Assembly (NCBI GenBank): GCA_021773355.1
Contig: JAJFKE010000037.1
Span: 1 to 64,000 of the forward strand
Direction: 5' to 3'
From: Gammaproteobacteria bacterium
GTDB lineage: Bacteria > Pseudomonadota > Gammaproteobacteria > Pseudomonadales > Pseudohongiellaceae
DNA: 64,000 bases
Below, one piece after another: positions 8,481-15,614 of the stretch. Position 1 is the first letter of the stretch; each line of letters begins with the position of its first letter. The translations under genes and the position numbers were made by a program. The notes beneath the pieces were generated by a model. The model was given only the letters and a program-made list of their open reading frames with translations. It was not told the DNA's origin and did not search any database.

Positions 8481-9863
8481 TTAATCAAAAAAATCAATTG
8501 GCAGCCAGCACGCACCTTTCCCGATGAGTTCTCCTTCAGCGGTTGCTTTAACGAATAATCCTTGTGCTTTTGCTGCTTCTACTGAATCAGGCGCCATTAA
8601 TGATAATCTAAACCCCAGATTCCCGTCGATGGGATTTGGCCATTCTAAGAGCGCAAGGTCTCCTATTGTAGGATGTGGATTCTTTAAATCATCAGCGTGT
8701 ACAACCAAATCGCTAACATCGCGCGGAACGAGCATTCTGATATCTTTGTGTCCAGATTTTTCTCTATTGCCGTAACCGTACGCCATAATATTAGTCTTGC
8801 CTTCGTATGAATAAATCTGATCGGCTGAAATATATTGATAACTTAAGGTGAATTCTGCCCTTGGTCTTGAGTGCTTGCCAAATATTCCAAACCTTATAGT
8901 GTTAGCGACGGCGACTGGAATGCTGATGTTCGCCGTCCCGGTTCCACCCATGAAATGTCTTGCACTATCACGGTTTAGTTGAATAATAAGCCCTAAGGCT
9001 CCTCCCGCTAGATTAGTGCCAGATAAAGCATCTTCACCGATCGTTGGTTCGGTTTTGCTCGGGGCAAAAAACATGTAGCCAGGAAATCCTTCTTTGAGAA
9101 TTGTTGGCCCAATGGACATGCCCTTCGTGCCTTCTATTTTAGTATGTGGTCCTCCGGTCTTAATTTTGCCAGTTTTGATTACCTCGAATTTAGGCAATTT
9201 TACTATAGAGTTAAGCTTTGTTACAGGATAGTTTTTTTGCGATTTAACAGAGCTTCCGCTACCAGATTTAGGTTTGGGAGGTCGTGATATTGCTAAGGTT
9301 TTATCCGCAACGAGTCTGCCGATAACGTCATAATCATTTAGCACAACTAAACCATCGCGCCCTTCACTAAACCATGCCTCGATTGAGGAGCCAATTTCTT
9401 GTAGCAGTACTTCAGGATCACCTTCTTTCGTATCCAGAGTAATACCAGCTTCAACATGGAGAGAAAGACCGGACCCGGTCAAGTTTGCGGAGCCGACAAA
9501 TGCTGCTTGAGAGCCATCGGTCCGAGTCATATGAAATGTTTTGGGATGAAAAAATCCGTGACTGTATGAAACTATTCCTATCTGGCATTTTTCTCGTGGA
9601 GCGCCTACAATTTCCATCAATTGAGTAATATCGACTGCAAGCGTGGTTAATTCATTCGCTCCAATTAGACATGAAACAACTAGGTCTTCTTGTTTGCTTT
9701 TTGAAAGAAGCGGTAAAATGAGACCGATGCCATTTATTGAAAAAAAACCCGACTGGAAGCGAAATTCTAGGATTTCGTCTCCTATAATTGATAGAAACCA
9801 GCCAGCAAGTGTATGCGTTGGGTCTCTTGAGCCTGAGTCGAGATATTTCAATACATTGGCCAC
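8481..9863 (-). CDS. Phospholipase-D-fold nuclease, BfiI/NgoFVII-like restriction endonuclease
   Basis: 460 residues starting at a GTG. The N-terminal third contains one HKD-type active site: HPKTFHM (His106, Lys108) followed by GSANLTGSGL (124-133) and an acidic residue at 138. A single HKD half per chain is the arrangement of dimeric BfiI/Nuc-type nucleases, which cut DNA without metal ions. The C-terminal half (about 230-460), with many beta-type segments, is the probable DNA-recognition part. A Gly/Ser/Lys linker lies near 205-225. Convergence with two DNA methyltransferases strongly suggests a restriction enzyme rather than a lipid-acting PLD. Start is uncertain: the GTG lacks a clear ribosome site. 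Confidence 0.75.
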   Translation of the reverse strand: MANVLKYLDSGSRDPTHTLAGWFLSIIGDEILEFRFQSGFFSINGIGLILPLLSKSKQEDLVVSCLIGANELTTLAVDITQLMEIVGAPREKCQIGIVSYSHGFFHPKTFHMTRTDGSQAAFVGSANLTGSGLSLHVEAGITLDTKEGDPEVLLQEIGSSIEAWFSEGRDGLVVLNDYDVIGRLVADKTLAISRPPKPKSGSGSSVKSQKNYPVTKLNSIVKLPKFEVIKTGKIKTGGPHTKIEGTKGMSIGPTILKEGFPGYMFFAPSKTEPTIGEDALSGTNLAGGALGLIIQLNRDSARHFMGGTGTANISIPVAVANTIRFGIFGKHSRPRAEFTLSYQYISADQIYSYEGKTNIMAYGYGNREKSGHKDIRMLVPRDVSDLVVHADDLKNPHPTIGDLALLEWPNPIDGNLGFRLSLMAPDSVEAAKAQGLFVKATAEGELIGKGACWLPIDFFD

Positions 9864-10363
9864 TCAATTTGGAATTGCAAAGATTAATGATCTAAGCAGG
9901 ACGACCAACAATTGCTCCCTTTTTTAAATCTGCTGATTAGTCTTTGGTTTCTCGGCCCAAATAGGTTCTGGCTTTAGCTTTTAATATGTGACTATCGATA
10001 ACTTACTAATTTGCCGTACAGTTATTGACAGTACTCCAAGGGGCGATAATCCATTGACATGGGGCCCCTCATCCGCACGGTAGAAGCGGGCCACCCCCGC
10101 CGGGGTATGCGCCCAGCTGGGGCCGCTCCACTTCGTTTATCATGCGTCTCTTCCCCGTGTGCAATGGATTTCGCCAATAGGGGAAGCCCTAACGTGCTCA
10201 ATTACCCACGTGTGCAATCTAGATGGATAATTTACACCATCATGAATAATCCCCTTGATAACGTAACCAAGTGCTTCTCCATATTTTCCGATGTTATCCG
10301 GCCAGACTTTAAGCAACTGAATCGGGCACCGTTTGCCTATTGCCTGAATTCCGCCCAACTTTG
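9864..10363. other. Gene-poor junction of the island
   Basis: No supportable gene. The segment changes composition near 10060, from AT-rich to a GC-rich patch with short palindromes (GGGGCCCC-like and CCCCGCCGGGG). It probably contains the nuclease promoter (minus strand) and debris of mobile elements. An open frame on the minus strand at 10140-10409 has no recognisable features. Confidence 0.5.
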
Positions 10364-10546
10364 TCATATATAAGAACCAATCACCTGCAACATCCAGTTG
10401 TCTGCCCATTTGTACAGTTGGTTTCTACGGATGCCCAACTCCATGGCAATCTCACTAGCAGGTCGATTCGCCTCTCGCATCAGTCTTACTGCTTCGAGTT
10501 TGAACTCCTTGGTATAGGTCTTATAAGGTCTTCTTTTCTTGTTCAT
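10364..10546 (-). pseudogene. Truncated IS transposase OrfA
   Basis: The first 47 residues (KKRRPYKTYTKEFKLEAVRL through IRRNQLYKWAD) match the helix-turn-helix start of IS3/IS911-type OrfA proteins, which bind the element ends. After KWAD the frame runs into unrelated sequence and stops. Full OrfA proteins are about 90-100 residues and need OrfB for the DDE catalytic domain, so this is inactive. Confidence 0.75.
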
Positions 10547-10609
10547 CTGGATACTCCTTGGGCGACATTGTCGCTGAATAAAGATATCCGTTAAACTGGG
10601 AGAGGTTCA
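10364..10609 (-). mobile_element. Insertion sequence remnant, IS3-family-like left end
   Basis: Read on the minus strand, the element begins with a terminal-repeat-like TGAACCTCTCCCAG at 10596-10609, followed by a ribosome site GGAG and the start of an orfA-type transposase at 10546. The IS-like sequence ends near 10395, and the rest of orfA, all of orfB and the right end are missing. It marks the far side of the restriction-modification island and supports a history of insertion and deletion here. The family assignment is moderate. Confidence 0.6.
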
Positions 10610-10664
10610 CTCCGTCCCCTTTAACAATTCATAAAACCGTCAACGTATTTTAGGACGGGATAAT

Positions 10665-11462
10665 CTAGTTAATCTGACGTCGGAGGAATCCTTCTATCAA
10701 GCTTGCGAAATAGGGTGGGCATTCCTGCATGGGATAGTGTCCACTATTTGGAACAACATGCAGTTCTGCGTTGGGGTGCCACGCGAGAAAACTATCTTTC
10801 ATCGCGGCCTCATCTATGCCGGGGTCATATTCGGCTATTATGACAAAGTAAGGTGTTTTCAGTCCTCGAATATCTTGCACGAAGTTCGTCGATGAAAACA
10901 TGGTGAGATAGCCCAGCCGACACTGAGGTGACACGGTCTCACGGTTTTGCCGCAGTTTCGCGTTCGCCCATTGATCAGAAAGCCTTCCACCCGTTACGAA
11001 TTGAATCAAACGACAAAAGACGTCATCGCTTTCTGTTGTGCTGGAGAAGAAACCGAACATTTCGTCGTTAAGCTGAGATCCAGCGGCAGATATTGGGCAA
11101 ACCGCAATAGCGCTCTTGATGCGCATCGGTTCATCCGCTGACATTCTCTGGGTCACCATTCCGGTCATGGAATGTCCCAACACGTGAAACTCCTGCCAAC
11201 CAAGCTCGTCGGCAACCCTAAAACAGTCGGCTGATATTTCTGAGACCGTGTACTCACCGGTAAGCTCCCGAGACTTTCCGTAGCCGCGAAGGTCTACAAA
11301 CAGATAGGTAAAGGTAGAGCCATCAAGATAGGGAATCATTGCATCGTAGATGGTGTGATCCCCATTCCAATCGTGCATGACGAGGATATGTTCTGACCCC
11401 GTACCGTGCTGAGTGAAAGCGAGCTTTAAGATTGTAGAAGAGTGCGGTGTTTTGTTGTTCAT
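10665..11462 (-). CDS. Alpha/beta-fold hydrolase
   Basis: 265-residue alpha/beta hydrolase. The nucleophile elbow is GHSMTG (Ser near residue 97), preceded by the oxyanion-side MHDWNG and the conserved DLRGYGKS. The acid is likely in AEYDPGID and the catalytic His in NSGHYPMQ near the C terminus. No signal peptide, so cytoplasmic. AAGGATAATGAG precedes the ATG. Its substrate cannot be deduced; close relatives include esterases, C-C hydrolases and haloperoxidase-like enzymes. It stands alone between an IS remnant and the membrane-regulator cluster. Confidence 0.85.
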   Translation of the reverse strand: MNNKTPHSSTILKLAFTQHGTGSEHILVMHDWNGDHTIYDAMIPYLDGSTFTYLFVDLRGYGKSRELTGEYTVSEISADCFRVADELGWQEFHVLGHSMTGMVTQRMSADEPMRIKSAIAVCPISAAGSQLNDEMFGFFSSTTESDDVFCRLIQFVTGGRLSDQWANAKLRQNRETVSPQCRLGYLTMFSSTNFVQDIRGLKTPYFVIIAEYDPGIDEAAMKDSFLAWHPNAELHVVPNSGHYPMQECPPYFASLIEGFLRRQIN

Positions 11463-11497
11463 CTCATTATCCTTCTATTTACCGTGCGGACAAATAG

Positions 11498-11531
11498 AAA
11501 ACGCCCTCGCGGCATGCCGCGAGGGCGTTTT
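11498..11531 (-). terminator. Strong palindromic terminator
   Basis: A perfect 34-bp inverted repeat, from AAAACGCCCTCGCGG to its mirror CCGCGAGGGCGTTTT. It gives a very stable GC-rich hairpin with T-runs on both sides, so it can stop transcription in either direction. It most likely ends the minus-strand transcript of the multi-span protein that stops at 11689, insulating the hydrolase gene. Confidence 0.85.
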
Positions 11532-11650
11532 GAGATGTATGGGGCCAATGGCCGGTCTAAAAAACAGATTTGATCTTAACACCTACTATGCAGAATACAA
11601 ACATCGAATAACTGGGCTCAGAGTAAAAATTCAGTAGTCGATAACTCCTA

Positions 11651-11680
11651 TCCAAATCCAAATCCAAATCCAAATCCAAA
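11651..11680 (+). repeat. Hexanucleotide repeat (TCCAAA)x5
   Basis: Five exact copies of TCCAAA, just beyond the 3' end of the HTH-less membrane protein (stop at 11689). Such short tandem repeats vary by slippage. Here they sit where the DNA-binding domain of that protein's paralogue would be encoded, so they may mark the point of the deletion. Confidence 0.85.
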
Positions 11681-11688
11681 CCCCAACA

Positions 11689-12372
11689 CTACCCAACCTC
11701 AAAACTCACAATCCGACCAGACTGATACAAGGCCACCATGCCAACAAAGAAGGTAGTCGCGATTGGCATAAATATAACCGTGGATGCACTGTATCCTGCT
11801 GTCTTCAATATTAGAGCCGCCAGCCCAATGAGACAGATTGGTGCGACCGCTATTAACACCTTACGACTTCTTTCCCGCACCTCTTGTGCCGCGCTAAATG
11901 AGGAGTAACTCAACAAAACGAGTGTCAAGAGAATGGTTGTCAAAACGTAGACGGCGAATACCAGATACAGATTTGCCGGTATGGAAGCTATGCTGTAGTC
12001 GAATTGCTCGTAGCCCCTGACCAAATTTCCGGACAGCAGCAGGCCAGCACATATCAAGCTCCAGGCGCCAAAAACCAGTGTGAGTGTTTTTCTGTAGGGG
12101 CTCTCTACTACGGTAAGCGTGAAATACAGCAGCGATAAAGTGAGTAAATTCAAACTCAGCATTACACCGTGTGCGAAATAGGTGGCAACAGCCGAATTGC
12201 TGGAATAGGTGCTGAAGGTCAAGAACTCGAAAGAGTTCTGAGAGATCATGCTGAGGCACAACAGTACAAAGGCAGTATTGGGTCTGCTATTTGCGCGAGA
12301 GATGGCTAGAATCGCCGCTTTGAGCAGCGCTGCTCCCAAGGCGACCAGCCCCAGGATCTGCAATTGATCCAT
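11689..12372 (-). CDS. Multi-span membrane protein, paralogue of the neighbouring regulator but without its HTH
   Basis: 227 residues, almost entirely hydrophobic, with about seven predicted membrane segments. It is clearly similar along its whole length to the first 225 residues of the next gene (shared starts DQ-QILGLVALGA; shared VMLSLN-LTLSLLYFTLTVV; shared ends YQSGRIV-F). It stops where the paralogue continues into a linker and Fis-type helix-turn-helix. The ATG is preceded by GAGGAGTTAACA, matching the paralogue, and both share an upstream motif at the same distance. It could be a decoy or partner receptor, or a decaying copy. No catalytic motif is seen. Confidence 0.75.
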   Translation of the reverse strand: MDQLQILGLVALGAALLKAAILAISRANSRPNTAFVLLCLSMISQNSFEFLTFSTYSSNSAVATYFAHGVMLSLNLLTLSLLYFTLTVVESPYRKTLTLVFGAWSLICAGLLLSGNLVRGYEQFDYSIASIPANLYLVFAVYVLTTILLTLVLLSYSSFSAAQEVRERSRKVLIAVAPICLIGLAALILKTAGYSASTVIFMPIATTFFVGMVALYQSGRIVSFEVG

Positions 12373-12429
12373 TGTTAACTCCTCGACAATTTAAGTCTGA
12401 AACTACTATTTAGCCACATTAGGCGAGGA

Positions 12430-12447
12430 CGATCCTATCAAATTAGG
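12430..12447 (-). promoter_or_regulatory. Conserved upstream element of the HTH-less receptor gene
   Basis: On the plus strand this reads CGATCCTATCAAATTAGG. A near-identical CGATCCTATCTAATTTGG lies at 13614-13631. In both cases the element begins exactly 58 bp upstream of the start codon of its membrane-protein gene. On the coding strand it contains GATAGGAT, and it may be a promoter -10 region or an activator site. Confidence 0.55.
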
Positions 12448-12647
12448 AAAATACTGGAATGCCCAAGCAGTAGAATCAAAGTAATCAGGTCACTTTGATT
12501 ATTCCGTGATGGCTTATTCCAGGAGAAAGGCTGTCAAAGTAAAAACAGTGCAGTTTTACATGGCTGTGCTAGAACGATTTAGTGCAGCTAGATTCGGCTT
12601 GTTACAAAAATTACCGAAGTATCAGCGAGGTATCGCCTTAGGCTTAA

Positions 12648-13556
12648 CTAGGACTGCTCTGGAATTTTCTCTTCCTGAGTCGCATCCTCACCCTGATACT
12701 TCTTAAACTTCCGGCCAACGGTAGTCTGGTTACTCTTAATCAACTTGGCGGCATCGGTTTGATTATTAGCACTCACTCGCATTGCTTCTTTAACCAATAG
12801 TTCTTCAACAAGTTCAACCCACTCACTGAGCTTCACATCACGCATTGAGATAGCAAGTTTGCAAATAACAGTCCACTTGATTTTGAAGATAACGATTCGA
12901 CCGGATTGATAAAGCACCATCATGCCGACAAAGAAAGTTGTCGCGATTGGCATGAATACCGCAGTGGATGCATTGAAGCCAGCGGCCTTCAATAATTGGA
13001 CGGCAAGCCCAATTAGACAGATTGGTGCAATTGCCAGCAACACCTGCCGACTTCTCTCACGTATTTCCGGTGATGCGGTAAATGAGGAGTAAGTCAGCAA
13101 GGAGAACATAAAGGCTACAGCGGCTAACACATAAATAGTAAATACAGGATACAAGTTTGTCGGTATGGAAATTACCGTGTATTCAACTTGTTCATAGCCT
13201 GTTACCAAGTTTCCAGACAGAAGCAAGCCTGCAGCCAATAATCCCCAGACGGCAAAAACAGTAGTTAGGATTTTGCTGTATCGGCTTTGTACTACGGTAA
13301 GTGTGAAATACAGCAGTGATAAGGTGAGAAAATTTAGGCTTAGCATCACGCCGTGCAATAAATAAGTAGCTAGAGCCGGGTTGCTGTAATAGGTGATGGA
13401 GACCAGGAATTCGAAAGCATTTTGCAAGATCATGCTGATGCATAACAGCAAGAAGGCGGAAGCGAGTCTGCTGCCAGCATGAGAAAAGGCAAGAATCGCC
13501 GCCTTGGCAATGCCAGCCCCTAAGGCCACCAGCCCCAAGATCTGCATCTGATCCAC
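12648..13556 (-). CDS. Membrane-bound one-component regulator: multi-span sensor with Fis-type HTH
   Basis: 302 residues from the GTG at 13556. I prefer this start to the ATG 18 bp upstream because the paralogue's start, its GGAG ribosome site and an element 58 bp upstream all align with it. Residues 1-225 form about seven membrane segments, and residues 235-295 a cytoplasmic tail. In that tail, VKEAMRVSANNQTDAAKLIK and TTVGRKFKKY read as a Fis-type helix-turn-helix. The design, a membrane sensor fused directly to a DNA-binding tail, implies ligand sensing in the membrane and direct gene control. Neighbouring ketoacyl synthase genes are the obvious candidates for signal source and target. Confidence 0.78.
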   Translation of the reverse strand: MDQMQILGLVALGAGIAKAAILAFSHAGSRLASAFLLLCISMILQNAFEFLVSITYYSNPALATYLLHGVMLSLNFLTLSLLYFTLTVVQSRYSKILTTVFAVWGLLAAGLLLSGNLVTGYEQVEYTVISIPTNLYPVFTIYVLAAVAFMFSLLTYSSFTASPEIRERSRQVLLAIAPICLIGLAVQLLKAAGFNASTAVFMPIATTFFVGMMVLYQSGRIVIFKIKWTVICKLAISMRDVKLSEWVELVEELLVKEAMRVSANNQTDAAKLIKSNQTTVGRKFKKYQGEDATQEEKIPEQS

Positions 13557-13613
13557 AGTTAACTCTCCACACATGTTAATTCTAGAACTAACATCCTGTT
13601 ATTCTATCGCGGT

Positions 13614-13631
13614 CGATCCTATCTAATTTGG
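13614..13631 (-). promoter_or_regulatory. Conserved upstream element of the HTH-bearing receptor gene
   Basis: Plus-strand CGATCCTATCTAATTTGG, with 16 of 18 bases matching the element at 12430-12447 and the same 58-bp distance to the start codon. It sits between this receptor gene and the end of the synthase gene, so the receptor probably has its own promoter. Confidence 0.55.
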
Positions 13632-13647
13632 GGGAGCTTGTAAAATA

Positions 13648-14664
13648 CTACACAGTCAAAGCGAGGTGTGTAGCAACAATTCCGCTTCCTGTTGAATTAA
13701 TCAGTAGCTTTTGACCTTTGCTCAGCCTGCCTTCTTCCTGCAGCTTGCCATAGGACACGGGCAGGGAAGCGCTGGCTAGATTGCCGAGTTTGGGATAGGT
13801 AATAATACATTTCTCTTTTGGTGTTCTGAAAATCTTTAGCCCTATCTCATAAGGCTTGCTACCCACCTGGTGCTGGATAAGATGGTCTATATCTGCATAG
13901 TCCCAACCAAATTGATCGAGTGAGCTCTTCGCCATACCCTTAACTAATTTGATGGTTTCACCGCAAATAGCTTCCATATCCATACCGAAGGAGGGCGTGA
14001 TGCCGCGCTCGGCGGCGAATACATCGTAGTAACAAAGATGGGCAAAGGCCGAGCTGGTTTTAGTGTTGATACCGACTATTTTGGAGCTACCGTCAGAGGG
14101 GCCTATGATCATGGCGCCGCCGGCATCGCCCAATGAGAATACGCCAAGTGTTTTCGCCACGTCTTGCGGCCCCAGTTTTCCATTTTTAAATTGCTGCGCT
14201 ATGTAACGTGCTTTGCTGGAAGACCGCTCGCCAGTTACTACCAGAGCATATTTTATTTGGCCTGCGGCGATAAGAGCATTAGCCGTGATTAAGCCGGTAG
14301 TAAATCCGTGACAGGCGTCCGACTGATCCCAGCAGCAACTTGCCTGTATGCCCAATTTATGCGCGACACGATGGGCGGTTGAAGGTTCAGACCAGTCTCT
14401 ATCTATACCGCAAAAGAATACGGCGTCTATCTCGCTGGTTTTTACATCGCTTTTGGCAAAGGCCTTCATCGCCGCGTCTATAGCTAAGTCACTCGGATAC
14501 ACAGCATCTGAGCAATGCCGCACATGGGATATGCCCAACTGTGCCTGCAGCACCGATTTATCTGCGCCTAGCCGATCAATCCCTGCTTCTTCCAATAAGT
14601 CGCTGGTGGAGACCACCTCCGGGCCCAGACAATAGGCGGCGTCATAGATTGCTGCGCTATTCAT
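13648..14664 (-). CDS. FabH-like 3-oxoacyl-ACP synthase III family protein (copy 1)
   Basis: 338-residue thiolase-fold condensing enzyme. The KAS III catalytic triad is complete: Cys118 in DACHGFTTGL, His265 in IQHQVG and Asn295 in PKLGNLASAS. GDAGGAMIIG and the C-terminal GSGIVATHLAL are also typical. Enzymes of this group either start fatty acid synthesis or make specialised acyl products, including signals (PqsD-like), resorcinols and pyrones. Essential fabH normally sits in a fatty-acid operon, so a specialised role is likely here. AGAGGA precedes the ATG. The divergent upstream region holds three inverted repeats, and a membrane regulator lies downstream, both suggesting feedback control. 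Confidence 0.85.
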   Translation of the reverse strand: MNSAAIYDAAYCLGPEVVSTSDLLEEAGIDRLGADKSVLQAQLGISHVRHCSDAVYPSDLAIDAAMKAFAKSDVKTSEIDAVFFCGIDRDWSEPSTAHRVAHKLGIQASCCWDQSDACHGFTTGLITANALIAAGQIKYALVVTGERSSSKARYIAQQFKNGKLGPQDVAKTLGVFSLGDAGGAMIIGPSDGSSKIVGINTKTSSAFAHLCYYDVFAAERGITPSFGMDMEAICGETIKLVKGMAKSSLDQFGWDYADIDHLIQHQVGSKPYEIGLKIFRTPKEKCIITYPKLGNLASASLPVSYGKLQEEGRLSKGQKLLINSTGSGIVATHLALTV

Positions 14665-14696
14665 GATGAATTCCTCTTTGACAGTAAAAATATCGA

Positions 14697-14715
14697 ACTA
14701 TTCAGTTTGAATAGT
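14697..14715. promoter_or_regulatory. Operator-like inverted repeat 1
   Basis: ACTATTC-AGTTT-GAATAGT, perfect 7-bp arms with a 5-bp spacer, 33 bp upstream of the ATG of synthase copy 1. Same arms and spacing as the repeat at 14790-14808. Confidence 0.65.
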
Positions 14716-14741
14716 AAGGCAAAAACTAGCACTGGATGTGA

Positions 14742-14760
14742 ACTATTCTGCGAATGTAGT
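14742..14760. promoter_or_regulatory. Operator-like inverted repeat 2 (degenerate)
   Basis: ACTATTC-TGC-GAATGTAGT: the left arm is perfect, and the right arm has one inserted base and a shorter spacer. It lies midway between the two perfect copies (centres about 45 and 48 bp away), giving a three-site array. Confidence 0.5.
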
Positions 14761-14789
14761 AATTAATAACTAAAAATGCGGGGGAAAAT

Positions 14790-14808
14790 ACTATTCAATG
14801 TGAATAGT
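14790..14808. promoter_or_regulatory. Operator-like inverted repeat 3
   Basis: ACTATTC-AATGT-GAATAGT, perfect 7-bp arms, 5-bp spacer. It is 93 bp from repeat 1, centre to centre. It could serve synthase copy 1 (minus strand), the small gene at 14905 (plus strand), or both. Confidence 0.65.
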
Positions 14809-14904
14809 ATAAGTCACTGATAATTAAAATAAATAGTGTTTGACAGCGGTGCCATGATTTTCAAAACTCAACACTGGCTCAACATCGCAGGGAGCGTATA
14901 ATAT

Positions 14905-15177
14905 ATGTACCTAGCTGAGAAAGTGACGGAAGAAGAACGAAAAACATACGAAGATTCGGGCTCTGTTCGACTGGATTTGTTGTTTCCCGGTGGTGATCCA
15001 ATGCAGAACTTGCTGAAAGCCCACCGCCTTGGTGTTACCTATTTTGAGGGCGCCTGTCCCGACTTCTACATCCTGACTAAGGATGCGCTTACCCTGGCGC
15101 GCAAGCTTAATGAACAACGCAACAATGAACTAGCACACAAGTTGAATTTGCCTGGGCATTCCGGCTCTCTAAATTAA
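14905..15177 (+). CDS. Small hypothetical protein in the synthase cluster
   Basis: 90 residues, family not recognised. It is soluble and charged at the N terminus (VTEEERKTYED), with a central LLFPGGDPMQNLLKAHRLGV and FEGACPDFYIL containing one Cys. A ribosome-site-like GGGAG lies 10 bp before the ATG. It is divergent from synthase copy 1 across the operator array and on the same strand as synthase copy 2. That places it under the same control, perhaps as an accessory or immunity-like factor; the role is unknown. Confidence 0.6.
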   Translation: MYLAEKVTEEERKTYEDSGSVRLDLLFPGGDPMQNLLKAHRLGVTYFEGACPDFYILTKDALTLARKLNEQRNNELAHKLNLPGHSGSLN

Positions 15178-15614
15178 TTAACCGGCAATCAAGGCATAAA
15201 GTTCAGTAGCAAGCCAGAAGCAGAACCAACATCAGGGTTTGCTTGAGATATTATTTTGTAAGAATCCATGATTGCACACTTCGCTTGAGTGCGTCGGTGT
15301 CATATAAGAAAATCGAACATACGTTCGACTTTATAATTCAAACCTCCAGCTGATAGTCGCTAATTTCTAATTGCCTTCCTTCACCGTTTATTCTATGCGC
15401 AGTTGATTTAGCTTTTTTAACCTAATCTTCCAAATTCCTCAGAATATTCCTACAAATTCACTCCAAATTTCACTATTTGAAGAAATACACTGTCCATATA
15501 GTGATTTCATTAATGAAACCATCCTTTAAATCGATGTTTTACGTAACAATTTTTAACTAGAATAGCAGCAGTGCAACATCGAATTTTTGAACTATCAACA
15601 TAAAGGAATTAGCT
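15178..15614. other. Long intergenic region before synthase copy 2
   Basis: 437 bp with no gene. It is AT-rich and contains three palindromes: TCGAAC-ATAC-GTTCGA (15313-15328), a spaced CACTAT...ATAGTG pair (15471-15503) whose arms recall the ACTATT operator half-site, and TTTCATTAATGAAA (15505-15518). It probably carries the regulated promoter of synthase copy 2 and the third receptor gene. Confidence 0.55.
15505..15518. promoter_or_regulatory. 14-bp perfect palindrome upstream of synthase copy 2
   Basis: TTTCATT-AATGAAA, about 97 bp before the ATG of synthase copy 2. It lies immediately after a spaced inverted repeat CACTAT-N21-ATAGTG. A regulator-binding site is plausible; the regulator is unknown. 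Confidence 0.4.

Noticed and set aside
10059..10160. GC-rich stretch resembling a group II intron 5' end (TGCGCCCAGCTGGGG)
   Set aside because: No reverse transcriptase, no domain V hairpin seen, and the similarity is short.
10140..10409. Minus-strand open frame of 89 codons
   Set aside because: No recognisable domain, sits across a junction of mobile-element debris, and lacks a ribosome site.
11651..11680. Tandem hexamers as a CRISPR-like array
   Set aside because: Units are adjacent with no spacers; it is a simple sequence repeat.
12506..12706. Plus-strand open frame of 66 codons opposite the end of the HTH regulator
   Set aside because: It runs into the antisense of the well-supported regulator gene and has no family features.
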